From assembly GCA_964017045.1 (NCBI GenBank), contig OZ024796.1, forward strand, positions 26,103,010 through 26,167,009: 64,000 nt of DNA, written 5' to 3'. This stretch comes from Omphiscola glabra. Lineage: Eukaryota > Mollusca > Gastropoda > Lymnaeidae. The translations under genes were made by a program, and so were the position numbers. Numbering within the stretch: position 1 is the stretch's first letter; each line of letters opens with the position of its first letter. The notes under the pieces are model-generated. The model was not told where the DNA came from. It saw only the letters and a program-made list of their open reading frames with translations, and searched no databases. Shown one piece after another: positions 1 to 10,599 of this stretch.

Positions 1-100
1 CGTTTCGAAATAAAGCAGGGGGTCTCACGTGCTATATTTCTGGGTACACGGCCGTGGAATTATTTCTAAGTAATGCATCCGTACTGACTAAAAAAATGTG

Positions 101-478
101 TTAATTTTTGTTGTTGATTTCTTTTTCGCTTATGGTGCCCTTTTTGGTAGCACTGTCCTGGGTCCGCCCATGATGCTTGGGTTCCCTGCTGGGTATTTTA
201 TTTTTATTTTTACAAGAAATACATGTTTTTGGTGCGTTGGATAAAATAACATCTTTTAAAACTCTCCTATCCTGACTGATTCCCCCCTCTGACCGATAGA
301 CGATACTACTAGGTGCCGTCAATGGCTTCACATTTTTAAAAAAAGTTATGGAATGGTTGGAGCGAATACAATGACCACTGGATCCACCTCCAACATTTAA
401 ATTAATTTTTTTTTCTTGTAACGTTTCTTCTTGATATAACAACCCAACCACAACGACGCATCGGCAACACTTCAACAA
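101..478 (-). pseudogene. Unrecognised 125-codon open frame, partly duplicated at 4197-4373
   Basis: This is one of the few long open frames here that is not made of tandem units. It opens on a TTG, so it is a stop-to-stop frame rather than a gene with a clear ATG. I do not recognise the product. Visible features are a KCCRC cluster, GLLYQEE and NLNVGGGSS near the N-terminal side, then a basic, low-complexity C-terminal half (CISCKNKNK, SREPKHHGR). The N-terminal third lies in a repeat whose second copy is at 4197-4373, and the two copies differ by a three-base indel that keeps the frame. This suggests a fragment of a transposon ORF or a duplicated exon. No function is proposed. Confidence 0.25.
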
Positions 479-543
479 TGTCCCTTGTGTTTACAACATC
501 TAATCCATTATAAACCCATCGAATGTCTTTCTTATAGTTTTAA
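364..543 (-). repeat. Dispersed repeat, copy 1 (pair with 4197-4373)
   Basis: About 180 bp is shared in the same orientation with 4197-4373. Anchors include GGATCCACCTCCAACATTTA, CTTGATATAACAACCCAAC and CATCTAATCCATTATAAACC. The copies are clearly homologous with scattered substitutions. Neither terminal repeats nor a target duplication is evident, so the element type is unknown. Confidence 0.8.
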
Positions 544-948
544 CAGACCACGTGAGTAGACGCTTTATTTACACAGCTTTCGAGTCCCGGGCTGTTTGCA
601 GGTAAAAGTTCAAAGACATCATGAAGCACCACGGCTTAGCTCTAGCGGATTAAAACGTACCGACCAATGGCGCCAAATAGTGTATTATGCGACACGATTA
701 AGCTGAGATTTAAAAAAACCACGAAAAAAACCAACAAAACTAAGTTTTCCTTTGTATGATTCAGTGAATGTTTAGAAACATATTTTTAAAAAAATGTTAT
801 TCTTGACAAACGATTTCGATTCCGACCCTACCACTGCGACTACGATTACGCCTACTTAAGGCCAATATCTAACTCCGTTTCTTAAACCCAGCATCTTTGT
901 TTGGCACATTCACTGATTATTTGGTAACAGAGAGGAGGCGTCCGCCGT
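544..948. other. Unassigned non-coding stretch
   Basis: I see no open frame, RNA gene or repeat family that I can name. The stretch is AT-rich with A-runs. Confidence 0.5.
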
Positions 949-949
949 G

Positions 950-1003
950 TGCGAGTGAGATAGTTAGATATATATTGTGTGAGAGATAGAGTGTGTGAGT
1001 GTG
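950..1003. repeat. Outlying piece of the GTGTGAGAGATAGA array
   Basis: A 54-bp tract with the same GTGTGAGAGATAGAGTGTG composition as the array at 1733-2399. It is separated from that array by about 730 bp of unrelated GC-rich sequence, so the intervening segment is probably inserted. Confidence 0.6.
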
Positions 1004-1732
1004 CCCCCCCCCACCCCCGGGATTCCGGTTGACAAGTCTGTAGTGGCTTGCCGATTTGGAAGCGCTGGCCACCGACCCCCTCGGCGTTAACCCTGGGCAC
1101 ATTACCACCATTGCGTGTTCCGCGTGGCAGACAAGGGCATGCATGGTAGTTGCTGGAATAAACGGCTCCTACAGGGCTGCCACCTGTGATACTTCGCAGG
1201 GGGAAGAAAAGGCAAACACAGGGTAGGGATCGTGATTACAAGTTGCCGTTAAGGGATATGAGGCGATAGGCTGTGGTGGAAGCCTATGGCCGGTGATTCT
1301 AAATATGCAGCCCTGAGAAAGCTGCTCCTAGGCAACCGTTTCGTCCCAGCTACTTCGCGAATTAGTTGCGGGGTGGAAACCCAATGTAGAATCCCTCTTA
1401 GAGGGCGTCCGATGCTTCCCCGGGACGGGTGGGGGGAGATATTAGGACGTTAATTTACCGTCCCGGCCCCTAGGAAAGTGGACTACGGACGCTTGAAACA
1501 CAGCGTCTTCGGTCGACCAGACGTCTCCGGGCGGGGGGGGGTCTCCATCAGCGAACTCGATCGAGCAGTTGCTGGTGGGAACGTCCCACGCCCGGGGGGG
1601 TCTCTGGCGTCCCCCCGCACGGCCCGGCGTCGGGGAAACCCGGCGGCTGGCAGGTGTGGGTGGGCGCCAGTGAGGGCATCAGGAGCGCAAGCTCGACGGC
1701 CCGCTGACGCCATTTCCTAATGAGATATTTCA
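1004..1732 (+). mobile_element. GC-rich segment, possible inserted element or LINE 5' region
   Basis: This 0.73-kb segment is much richer in G and C than its surroundings and is flanked on both sides by the same GT/GA minisatellite. It contains the phrases GAAAGCTGCTCCTAGGCAAC and GGGTGGAAACCCAATGTAG and several poly(G) runs. One 80-codon frame (1478-1720, +) is open but unrecognised. The context suggests an insertion. The composition resembles 5' leader regions of non-LTR retrotransposons, but I cannot identify a family. Confidence 0.35.
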
Positions 1733-2399
1733 GTGTGTGATTGTTTGAGAGATAGAGTGTGTCAGATATAGAGTGTGTGAGTGATAGCGTGTGTGTGTGT
1801 GAGTGGGTGTGTGAGATAGAATGTGTGAGTGAGTGAGTGTGTGAGAGATATGTGTCAGAGAGTGGGCGTGTGTGAGATAGAGTGTGTGAGTGAGTGGTGT
1901 GTGTGTGTGGGTATGTTAGATATAAAGTGTGCGAGAGATAGAGTGTATGAGAGATAGAGTGTGTGAGAGATAGAGTGTGTGAGAGATAGAGTGTGTGAGA
2001 GATAAAGTGTGTGAGAGATAGAGTGTGTTAGATATAGCGTGTGTGAGAGATAGAGTGTGTGAGAGATAAAGTGTGTGAGAGATAGAGTGTGCTAGATATA
2101 GAGTGTGTGAGTGATAGCGTGTGTGCGTGAGAGGGTGTGTGAGATAGAATGTGTGAGGGAGTGAGTGTGTGAGAGATATGTGTCAGAGAGTGGGCGTGTG
2201 TGAGATAGAGTGTGTGAGTGAGCGGATGTGTGTGTGTGGGTATGTTAGATATAAAGTGTGCGAGAGATAGAGTGTATGAGAGATAGAGTGTGTGAGAGAT
2301 AGAGTGTGTGAGAGATAGAGTGTGTGAGAGATAGAGTGTGAGAGATAGAGTGTGAGAGATAGAGTGTGTGAGTGTGTGGGTGTGCGAGAGATGGAGTGA
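1733..2399. repeat. GT/GA minisatellite (about 16-bp unit) with a 329-bp higher-order duplication
   Basis: Units are variants of GTGTGAGAGATAGA. A longer block containing the distinctive GGGTATGTTAGATATAAAG junction occurs twice, with the same junction at 1911 and 2240. A segment of about 329 bp was therefore duplicated on top of the short period. The minus-strand open frames over it (SLTHSISHTL-type) are repeat artefacts. Confidence 0.9.
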
Positions 2400-2734
2400 G
2401 TTGAAGGCGAGCAGGGCGTAAACAAGGGCCGACGTTATTAAAATAAAAGGTAAATGCACGCAGGTGAGGCGTGCTGATGGGTGTGATGTAGGAAGGTGTG
2501 AGAGGTGAGGCGAGGTGATAGGGGAGGGGTGAGTATGGACGCCTTGAGGGTCTCATTTATGACGGGTGTGATAAACTGACGTCACAGACAGGTATATCTC
2601 TCAACAATGCGTCGTGAAATGTTGTCCGGGTGGACGGATTCGCCAACATTTGTCCAGAGGTTCTCAACATAGGGTAGACGGTCCACATTGAAAACAAAGG
2701 TTGTTCCGCATAAACCAAAAATACAATGGCTAGA

Positions 2735-3360
2735 GAGTAGACACTCTGGTGCCTGGGCAATTTTCTGGTTAGGGGCATTCTCTGGTGACTGGGCAATTTT
2801 CTGGTTAGGGGCATTCTCTGGTGACTGGGCAATTTCTGGTTAGGGGCATTCTCTGGTGACTGGGCAATTTTCTGGTTAGGGGCATTCTCTGGTGCCTGGG
2901 CAATTTTCTGGTTAGTGGCATTCTCTGGTGACTGGCCAATTTTCTGGTTAGGGGCATTCTCTGGTGACTGGGCAATTTTCTGGTTAAGGGCATTCTCTGG
3001 TGCCTGGGCAATTTTCTGGATAGGGGCATTCTCTGGTGACTGGGCAATTTTCTGGTTAGGGGCATTCTCTGGTGCCTGGACAATTTTCTGGATAGGGGCA
3101 TTCTCTGGTGACTGGGCAATTTTCTGGTTAGGGGCATTCTCTGGTGCCTGGACAATTTTCTGGATAGGGGCATTCTCTGGTGACTGGGCAATTTTCTGGT
3201 TAGGGGCATTCTCTGGTGCCTGGGCAATTTTCTGGAGAGGGGCATTCTCTGGTGACTGGGCAATTTTCTGGTTAGGGGCATTCTCTGGTGCCTGGACAAT
3301 TTTCTGGATAGGGGCATTCTCTGGTGACTGGGCAATTTTCTGGTTAGGGGCATTTTCCGT
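2735..3360. repeat. 36-bp minisatellite with alternating subunits
   Basis: About 17 copies of a 36-bp unit containing GGGGCATTCTCTGG and GGCAATTTTCTGG. Two variants (GACTGGGCAATTTTCTGGTT and CCTGGACAATTTTCTGGATA) largely alternate, giving a 72-bp higher-order unit. The period is divisible by three, so both strands read open (MPLTRKLPSHQR-type frames). These are unlikely to be genes. Confidence 0.93.
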
Positions 3361-3599
3361 TTAGGCATTGTGAGGTACGTGACATTATCTGGTTCATGTT
3401 CTATTGTCTGACAAAGGGCATTATCTCAAGATAGTATCTGCTGTGAGATAACAGTGGGAGAATAAAAAGCCCGCTAATGCTTGTGGATCTGCGCGTCTGC
3501 AATCGGGCTCGGGGCTTTCTGAGATAAGCTGACGTCACTTCCCGTTTTATCTTTTACCTCAGGGGTTGATTTCACGTAAACTAACAGTCGTCCTTGACC
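3361..3599. other. Unassigned spacer between two minisatellites
   Basis: No coding or repeat structure that I can name. Confidence 0.5.
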
Positions 3600-3955
3600 C
3601 GCTAGATCTCAAACTCTGCTCCCTGTAATTACTGCTCACTGCCCGCAAGATCTCAAATACTGCGCCCTGTGATACTGCTCACTCCCCAAAGAAGATCTTC
3701 AACTCTGCTCCCTGTGGTTACTGCTCACTCCCCAAAAAAGATCTCCAACTCTGCTCCCTGTTGTTATTGCTCTCTCCCCAAAAAAGAGCTCCAACTCTGC
3801 TCCCTGTCGTTACTGCTCTTTCCCCGCAAGATCTCAAATACTGCTCCCTGTGGTTACTGCTCACTCCCCAAAATAGATCTCCAACTCTGCTCCCTGTGGT
3901 TATTGCTCACTCCCCCCAAAAAGATCTCCATTTCCACTCCCGTGTTGTTACTCCT
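3600..3955. repeat. 46-bp minisatellite (imperfect)
   Basis: About eight diverged copies (44-47 bp each) of a unit with CAACTCTGCTCCCTGTGG, TTACTGCTCACTCCCC and an A-run. Unequal unit lengths break the reading frame, which argues against coding. Confidence 0.88.
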
Positions 3956-4196
3956 CACTGCCAACACATTGGCCATCAAGGCAGAGAGCTGTTGAATCCA
4001 TTTCAGCATAACGTCTCAGTTTCCGTATCTTCGTCTCCTACAAATGACGTCACGTAGCATTTAAAGGCTGACGTTGAAACATCTTTGGCTCGAACAAAAT
4101 GGATCGGACTGCATGAGTCCTGAGCCTACGCAGTGGATCACACTAAGCACGTGTTCGGGCCACTTAACCTTTTTATTTTCCCCTTTATATACTGAC

Positions 4197-4373
4197 GAAT
4201 TACAATGAGTACTGGATCCACCTCCAACATTTAAATTTTTTTTTCATTTAATTTTTCTTCTTGATATAACAACCCAACTCCAATGATGCACCTGCAACAC
4301 TTCTACAATGCCCCTTGTGTTTACAACATCTAATCCATTATAAACCCATAGAATGTCTTTCTTAGTTTTAACC
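4197..4373 (-). repeat. Dispersed repeat, copy 2 (pair with 364-543)
   Basis: Direct-orientation homologue of 364-543. On the minus strand the reading frame used by the 101-478 ORF stays in register across a three-base deletion (LLYQEE..L.EKK.NLNVGGGSS is recognisable) but is interrupted by one stop, so this copy is broken. Confidence 0.8.
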
Positions 4374-5332
4374 TTTTTTTTTTTTAAAAAAAGGTCCTAT
4401 TGAAATATGTTAAATATTAAAATATTATCTCACACTTGGCACTGGCTTTGCTGGTTCATCTTTTCAATAAGTATGTCAAAGTCGAAATCGCTCTGTGGTT
4501 CCCAGATCCTGGTGATCTCATAGACAGCTTTAGTCTGTGGGCGTCACGTATTTGTCTGCACACGTTTGGCAGTTCACCGTATCCGAAATAAATGTATCTT
4601 AATTGGATTTTAAAAAATAATGGCAATCAATCGTGAAATGTATACAATTTAAATCCAGGGTATCGATTTTTATCGAACCGCGAGAATCGTATCGAAACGT
4701 GTTAAATAATATCGCTTTCTCCCTTGCAGTTATTTGTTATTTCCTGATTTTAAAAAAAAAATATATATATTAAAAAATTCGCATTACGCTGAAATATAAT
4801 TTGTCAATATTAAGATTACGCTATATTTTGCATGTCATTTATTTGTGAGATATCCAAGTTGTGAAGGTCGTTTCTGAGTTACGGGGAATGAGGCTACTCG
4901 AGAGCAAAAAGTTTTGGACTCCCTGCTCAGCTCAAGAGTGGGTAAGGTAAAGGGTGTGATTAATATAGCATTAAAATCTGGGCAGACAAAGAGATTGGGG
5001 TAATGAAACGTATGGTAAACATAAAGATTGTAGCGATGTTAGAGCAGGTAGGCGCGAGAGGGAGGCAATTAAACGATGCTGTTTTTTTGTTTGGGGGGGG
5101 GGGGTGGGGGTGAGGGTGGGAGGGGGGTTCAGAGAATGTTGCAATGAAACGACCGGGTTGGAGCAAAGATTGTGGGACAGCGAAAGAAAAATTGGACTGG
5201 AGATGGGATCGAAAGACGTAGTAAGGCTGAGAGGAGAAATTGTATATGATGATAATCTGGGTGCTGGCGAAACAGATTGAAGACATACCGGTTTAAGTTG
5301 AGCAACATTTTGTGATATTGTGTTGTAACTTT
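4374..5332. other. Unassigned AT-rich stretch with poly(G)
   Basis: No gene is supported. It contains A/T runs, a short AT dinucleotide run near 4760 and a poly(G) tract near 5092-5102. The minus-strand open frames (4960-5549) are low-complexity and have no recognisable domain. Confidence 0.5.
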
Positions 5333-5558
5333 CGGTGACGTAGCTAGGCTTGGTGCCGCCCAGAGAGGGACAAGCTGTTTTCACCCCCCACACACACACG
5401 CACACACTTCCACAAAAAGAAAAAAGTTCTTCAGTTGGCAAAAAAAAAATAAAAAAAAAAATAAATAAAAAAATAAAAATGCCGCCCTTACATATAAAGA
5501 AAAAAAAATACCACCAGGGGCGGATCGCCAACTTCGCTACTCCTTTCATACGCCACTG
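5333..5558. mobile_element. Possible diverged MITE with GGCGTAGC-type termini
   Basis: The left end reads GGTGACGTAGCTAGGCTTGG and the right end is a CGCCACTG, an imperfect inverted match to the CAGTGGCGTAGC termini at 24588, 35910 and 37796. CA-rich and A-rich simple sequence fills the middle. I could not find a matching target duplication, so the boundaries are provisional. Confidence 0.45.
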
Positions 5559-6710
5559 ATACCTTGTAACATTGCAGCGGTGAAGGCTGTCGGGTCTATG
5601 ACAGGCCGGAATAACGGAATAAAAAGTCAGATGAACTTAAAATAAGTGACATGACAGAAAAATGGTTCAAAATGGTCATGCATGAAAGGAAGGGGCAGAC
5701 GAATGGATTAAATAAGGTAACGAATTAATGTCAGGGTGTTAGAAAAGGAAGGAAAAGAGGATTGATAAATGAAAAAGAAGTCGCAAGGGTATGTTACTAT
5801 TACGGAGGCAGAAACCTTGCGCAATTAACAACGAAAGTTATAAAGACGAGTAGAAACGAAACAGCTGAACATTTCTTAGGTTTAAAAAAAACGGTTTGTG
5901 GGGGTGGGGAGAGAGAAACCCTCACCAGGTCTTCGTTATGCCACAATGGCGTGCTCATCTGCAACACACACACTTGCAAAACACACACACACACACAAAA
6001 ACCAACGAAAAACAGTATGTATCATAAAGAAGAGCAACAAGGAAAGAGAAGCTGTAAACCTGTCCCCCTCCCCCCCCCCCCCCCCCGGCCCCGAACCTCC
6101 GAGTCTCTAAACCTTTCTGAATCTGACAGCTCGTCGAGGCTTACTGTGGGGGTCCCCCCCCCCATATCTCTGATTGCTCCAACTCGAACAACTACGGGGG
6201 CCGGGACGCTTTACGACTTCCTAACACCCTTGTCATGGGACCAGACTACAAACGGTTAATTGTATTTCATTGTAATGCGCTCGCCGCCTGTGATGGAGCT
6301 GATGTATTCCCTGGGAGTCAAGAGAGAGAACTCACTGCTCGCGGATGCACGCGGAATCATTCGGGAATGGTTTCTTGTCCTTCGTTGAGGCGAGTTTCTA
6401 CCTTTGCGGTTTTGCTTATTGCGCGCCCCCCCCCCCTTTTTTTTGTTTTTGTTTTGTTGTTGTTGCACGAACCATCCCTTCCCCCCTTCCCCACCACTCG
6501 AATCTATTCATGTCAGAGTGTGGAACCGTTCAACTCTGGCCACATCGAGAACGTTAACAGATTCAGGCTGTATGAAGTTATCTAGTACTCCAAGATATGA
6601 TATCACGCTCCAGGTATTTTTTGTAGTGCACAGAAATAAACTAAGGTATTTTTTTTATTTTTAATGAAAAAAAAACAAATTCTTCACACGCATATTTTAA
6701 TTTTGGGATG
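5559..6710. other. Unassigned stretch with CA repeats and a 17-bp poly(C)
   Basis: Contains CA-rich microsatellite near 5965-5996, a long poly(C) near 6069-6086 and T-runs near 6430 and 6650. The open frames here lack recognisable domains. Confidence 0.5.
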
Positions 6711-6935
6711 CTCCCCCACCCCCACCCCAACCCTAACCCACCCACAACCCCACCCACAACCCCTCACACAAGCCCACCCACAACCCCACCCACAAGCCCA
6801 CCCACAAGCCCACCCACAACCTCACCCACAAGCCCACCCACAAGCCCACCCACAACCTCACCCACAAGCCCACCCACAAGCCCACCCACAAGCCCACCCA
6901 CAACCCCACCTACAACCCCACCCGACACCCTACTT
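6711..6935. repeat. 12-bp minisatellite CCCACCCACAAG
   Basis: About 18 copies of the 12-bp unit with CAAG/CAAC variation. A single CCCTAACCC near the left edge resembles a telomere hexamer but does not form an array. All frames stay open because the period is divisible by three. Confidence 0.93.
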
Positions 6936-7102
6936 CTAAGCACCAACAATAAAGTGTCGTGCTCCGATATCGTGAGTCATGCATGATGCAAGAAATAAAT
7001 CAGTTCGGGACCTAGGTCTGTCCCATTGGGATTTTATTGATTCTCCGGGATATTCACCAATTTAAATATCCGCGGACGAAACAAGAGTTTCTTCATCTTA
7101 AC

Positions 7103-7582
7103 TTTTGAAACTGTGCTATGTGTTTGTAACTGTGCTATGTGTTTGTAACTGTGCCACGTGTTTGTAACTGTGCTAAGTGTTTGTAACTGTGCCACGTGTT
7201 TGTACCTGTGCCACGTGTTTGTAACTGTGCCACGTGTTTGTACCTGTGCCACGTGTTTGTAACTGTGCCACGTGTTTGTACCTGTGCCACGTGTTTGTAA
7301 CTGTGCCACGTGTTTGTACCTGTGCCACGTGTTTGTAACTGTGCCACGTGTTTGTACCTGTGCCACGTCTTTGTACCTAAGCCACGTGTTTGTAACTGTG
7401 CCACGTGTTTGTAACTGTGCCACGTGTTTGTAACTGTGCCACGTGTTTGTAACTGTGCCACGTGTTTGTAACTGTGCCACGTGTTTGTAACTGTGCCACG
7501 TGTTTGTAACTGTGCCACGTGTTTGTAACTGTGCCACGTGTTTGTAACTGTGCTACGTGTTTGTAACTGTGCTACGTGTTTG
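7103..7582. repeat. 19-bp minisatellite carrying CACGTG in most units
   Basis: About 25 copies of GTGCCACGTGTTTGTAACT. Most units contain the palindromic E-box CACGTG. TAAC and TACC variants alternate in the 7140-7380 part, giving a local 38-bp higher-order period. All three minus frames are open (HSYKHV, TVTNTW, AQLQTR) because the 19-bp unit contains no stop on that strand. This is an artefact rather than a protein. Confidence 0.95.
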
Positions 7583-7667
7583 TATAACGTCACAGTCTGA
7601 CTCGTCCCTTGAATGTACTTTTAAATCATTGACATTAACTTCACTTTTGTTCGTGCGTCTATTTCTC

Positions 7668-8120
7668 GCTAAGGGGGGCAAAATCTTTGGTCGGCTAATT
7701 GACCCACTTCCTGTAAACATATCGAGCTGAAATTTTGCTCATAGATTCTTCGCCGATGGCTACACATTCTAATTAATTTTCAGCCACACCCGCAACCCCC
7801 ATAAATGAGTAGTTTCAGTTTTTCAAGGAGAACATGAAGGACATATGATACCGTATGCTTTCACGAACACGAAATAAAATTCCCGATGATTGCGCTAAAT
7901 GAGATTCTTTTTAAAAAATAATATCGCAGGCGCGTTTGGTGCTTAATTTTATCTTTTGTTTTTCTGAAATAGTTGGTGCAATAAATCTGCGGTGTAAAAG
8001 CGTATGGGTCATTAGTACTCATGAGAGTAATGAATATAAAATAATTTAAAAATAAAACCATACAAACGATTTATACGAAAAACTTTGATGTTGTGGGTGG
8101 TTTAGCTTACATATGAGTCT
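7668..8120 (+). mobile_element. Old dispersed repeat, copy 1 (pair with 30395-30870)
   Basis: Collinear similarity to 30395-30870: a GACC-then-TCGAGCTGAAA block, a GAAGGA-ATATGAT block, an A-rich TTTTTAAAAA block and a final TTTATACGAAAAACT block occur in the same order and orientation. Divergence is high, so this is an old family. No terminal repeats or open frame allow classification. Confidence 0.6.
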
Positions 8121-8161
8121 TGAAATTTGTCTTAAATGTCAGACATAAAAATTCTCTAGGT

Positions 8162-8361
8162 CAGCGGTTCTCAACCTGTGGGTCGCGACCCCTTTGGGGG
8201 GTCGAATGACCCTTTCCCACGGGTCGCCTAAGACCATCGTAAAACACATATACCTTACAGTTATGAAGTAGCAACGAAAATAATTTTGTGGCTGGGGGTG
8301 TCGCCACAGCATGAGAAGCTGTATTAAAGGGTCGCGGCATTAGGAAGATTGAGAACCGCTG
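8162..8361 (+). mobile_element. SPIN-like non-autonomous hAT element, full length, with perfect TSD
   Basis: Termini are CAGCGGTTCTCAACCTGTGG and GATTGAGAACCGCTG, inverted repeats typical of hAT elements. The 200-bp body contains GGTCGCCTAAGACCATCG, ATGAAGTAGCAACGAAAATA and AAAGGGTCGCGGCATTAGGA. An exact 8-bp duplication CTCTAGGT flanks it at 8154-8161 and 8362-8369. From memory, the termini and body match the SPIN (Space Invader) family of non-autonomous hAT transposons. It has no coding capacity. Confidence 0.9.
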
Positions 8362-8369
8362 CTCTAGGT

Positions 8370-10095
8370 ATTTCTGTGTGTAATGGCTGTGGCACTGTGC
8401 TTGAGAGGGCGCGCAAAATAAAAAAAGTCACGCAAGTTATCACTTATAAAGTGCGTTACTTGATTGCACACTTCGTCAAGTAAATTTAGTATGCGGGAAG
8501 TTCACGCACCGCAACCGCTGTAGCTTGGCGGGCTATTTTCTAGTATTGCTCGATTTTCAATGTCCAATACCCAGTGTCGGAGTCGACATGAATGTATTTT
8601 CCCGACTATTTTTTATCTTCGAGATCGATTGTAACGAATTACCGACGCTTAAATGCGGGACTGACACGGTCTAAGGCACAATAAATCTGTTTCAAACATC
8701 GACAAGAAATCAAATTGATAAACATGTGTTTCGAGTTTTTGGAAATAAGGCTTTGGGGGGGGGGGGGGGGGGGGAGAGAGAGGTAGGGTGATGTGTGTGA
8801 TCTGCATGTATGGTGGTTATGTTAAAATTTATAATAGATTCTATAACAGCTAGGGTCACAGTGTAAGTAATGAATAAGGAGATATTTGATGTTAAGCAAA
8901 TACGAGGAAGGTTTGAGGGGGGGGGGGAATTAAAATATATAAACAAATAATGTATTTAGTTAAAGGTTAAGAACATAGTGCGACTTTGACAAACATCTTG
9001 GTCTGAAGAAGAATAAAAGGCAAAAAGAAACAGACGAGCCAGAATACAACGCACACAAAAAATGTCATGAGCCACCAAAATGATGACGTCATCTCGATAC
9101 GGTTGTTTTTCTGCGGATGGGTGGTGTGACGTCAACAGATATTCCTTATCTTCAGAATCGGGGACAACGACCCCCAACTAAACTTCGGAAATAAAACTCT
9201 CGACTCCTTCTATGTAACAAGGATTTGGTCTAATGTGTGATTATTCCAACCCATGTAGCTTGATACTAATCCACATTACTGAAAATGAACTGACCTTTCG
9301 CTCCATAAGACTCCATCTAACACTTGGGCGATCGGCACTATCGGCTTGGCTGTGCCGAATAAAATAGTATGGAAAGTCCTCCAACTAATAGTTCACATAT
9401 TTTTTTTGCATAAAATAAGTGACATTTACACGCAAAGAACAATTGTCGTTAAAATAAATTATGTCGCATACAACTGTGTGGCTGTTTTCTGATAACCCCG
9501 GCAAGTTATCGCTAATTATTGTTTGAGAATCCCTGAGTTGATCGAGGAAAACGGGTAGTGGTGCCATGATGCAAGTGTCAGCCGGGTCAAAAAGCGCAGA
9601 AAAGTAACAAAACAAAACACGACACGTCATCTTTACTTAATCCTAAGTGGATGATGGCAGTCACTAGTCTATAAATAAGATGTCTGAAAGGTTCTCAAAT
9701 TTATCGCCGGGGAACGTATTATTTTAAGTCTTTGTTGGTGGAATGATATTTTTTTAAACTTAGACATAAAAATGCGCAAGGTGGGAAGATAGGGGAAAGT
9801 ACATTGCTGTTGATACAAAAAGGAAAGTACATTGCTCTTGGTACAAGTGGGTCTAAAAAGTAAATTAGAAGAGTTGTGGCTATAAAGAGCTTAATAAAGA
9901 GGTAACAGATACAATACTAGATCATATTAGCAACAGATACATCACTAAATGCATTTTAGCAACATGATTAGCTTTCGGGCATATTAGCAACAGGAACAAC
10001 ACTCAACGGGCACTCCACTGAACAGGTAGAGCTCTTCGGTAAAATAACAGCAACAGGAAGTCATCTATTACTGAAATATCCTTTCATTACTTCAT
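8370..10095. other. Unassigned stretch with poly(G) runs
   Basis: Two long poly(G) tracts (near 8755-8774 and 8918-8928) and otherwise unremarkable sequence. There are short open frames without recognisable domains. A loosely repeated GGAAAGTACATTGCT occurs near 9795 and 9822. Confidence 0.5.
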
Positions 10096-10097
10096 TT

Positions 10098-10330
10098 ACC
10101 TCAGCCATAAATATGACATCATGAAACAGAGAATATGACATCATGAAACAGAGAATATGACATCATGAAACAGAGAATATGACATCATGAAACAGAGAAT
10201 ATGACATCACGAAACAGAGAATGTGACATCATGAAACAGAGAATATGACATCATGAAACAGAGAATATGACATCATGACACAGAGAATATGACATCATGA
10301 CACAGAGAATATGACATCATGAAACAGAGA
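10098..10330. repeat. 22-bp minisatellite with TGACATCA
   Basis: About ten copies of AATATGACATCATGAAACAG plus AG. Each unit has ATGACATCATG, one mismatch from the CRE/AP-1-like palindrome TGACGTCA. It is nearly homogeneous, so probably recently amplified. Confidence 0.93.
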
Positions 10331-10599
10331 CACTTCATGTACAAGTATTGACAAACACTGCTCTTTAACAAAAGATACAAATCGTTTATTGACAATTGTT
10401 CATTTGAATGAAATCTGTTCCCGTTTCTTCTCGCTTGAGAGTCATTGCTCCAAAACAAACAATGGTTGCCTACTGGAAAGTGTTAATCACAATAACGTTA
10501 AGTGGCCGTGAGAGGGGCTGGCGGACGGGGGCGGGGGGGAAGAGGTGGTCTGAAACAAAGTCGCGATGTGGTTACATCCATCAATCTGGAGTCTAGACA

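Noticed and set aside
5333..5558. Complete hAT MITE with 8-bp duplication
   Set aside because: The inverted ends are imperfect and the flanking octamers (GTAACTTT, ATACCTTG) do not match, so it is only listed as possible.
6720..6745. Telomere-like CCCTAACCC
   Set aside because: A single occurrence inside a CCCACCCACAAG array, with no hexamer run.
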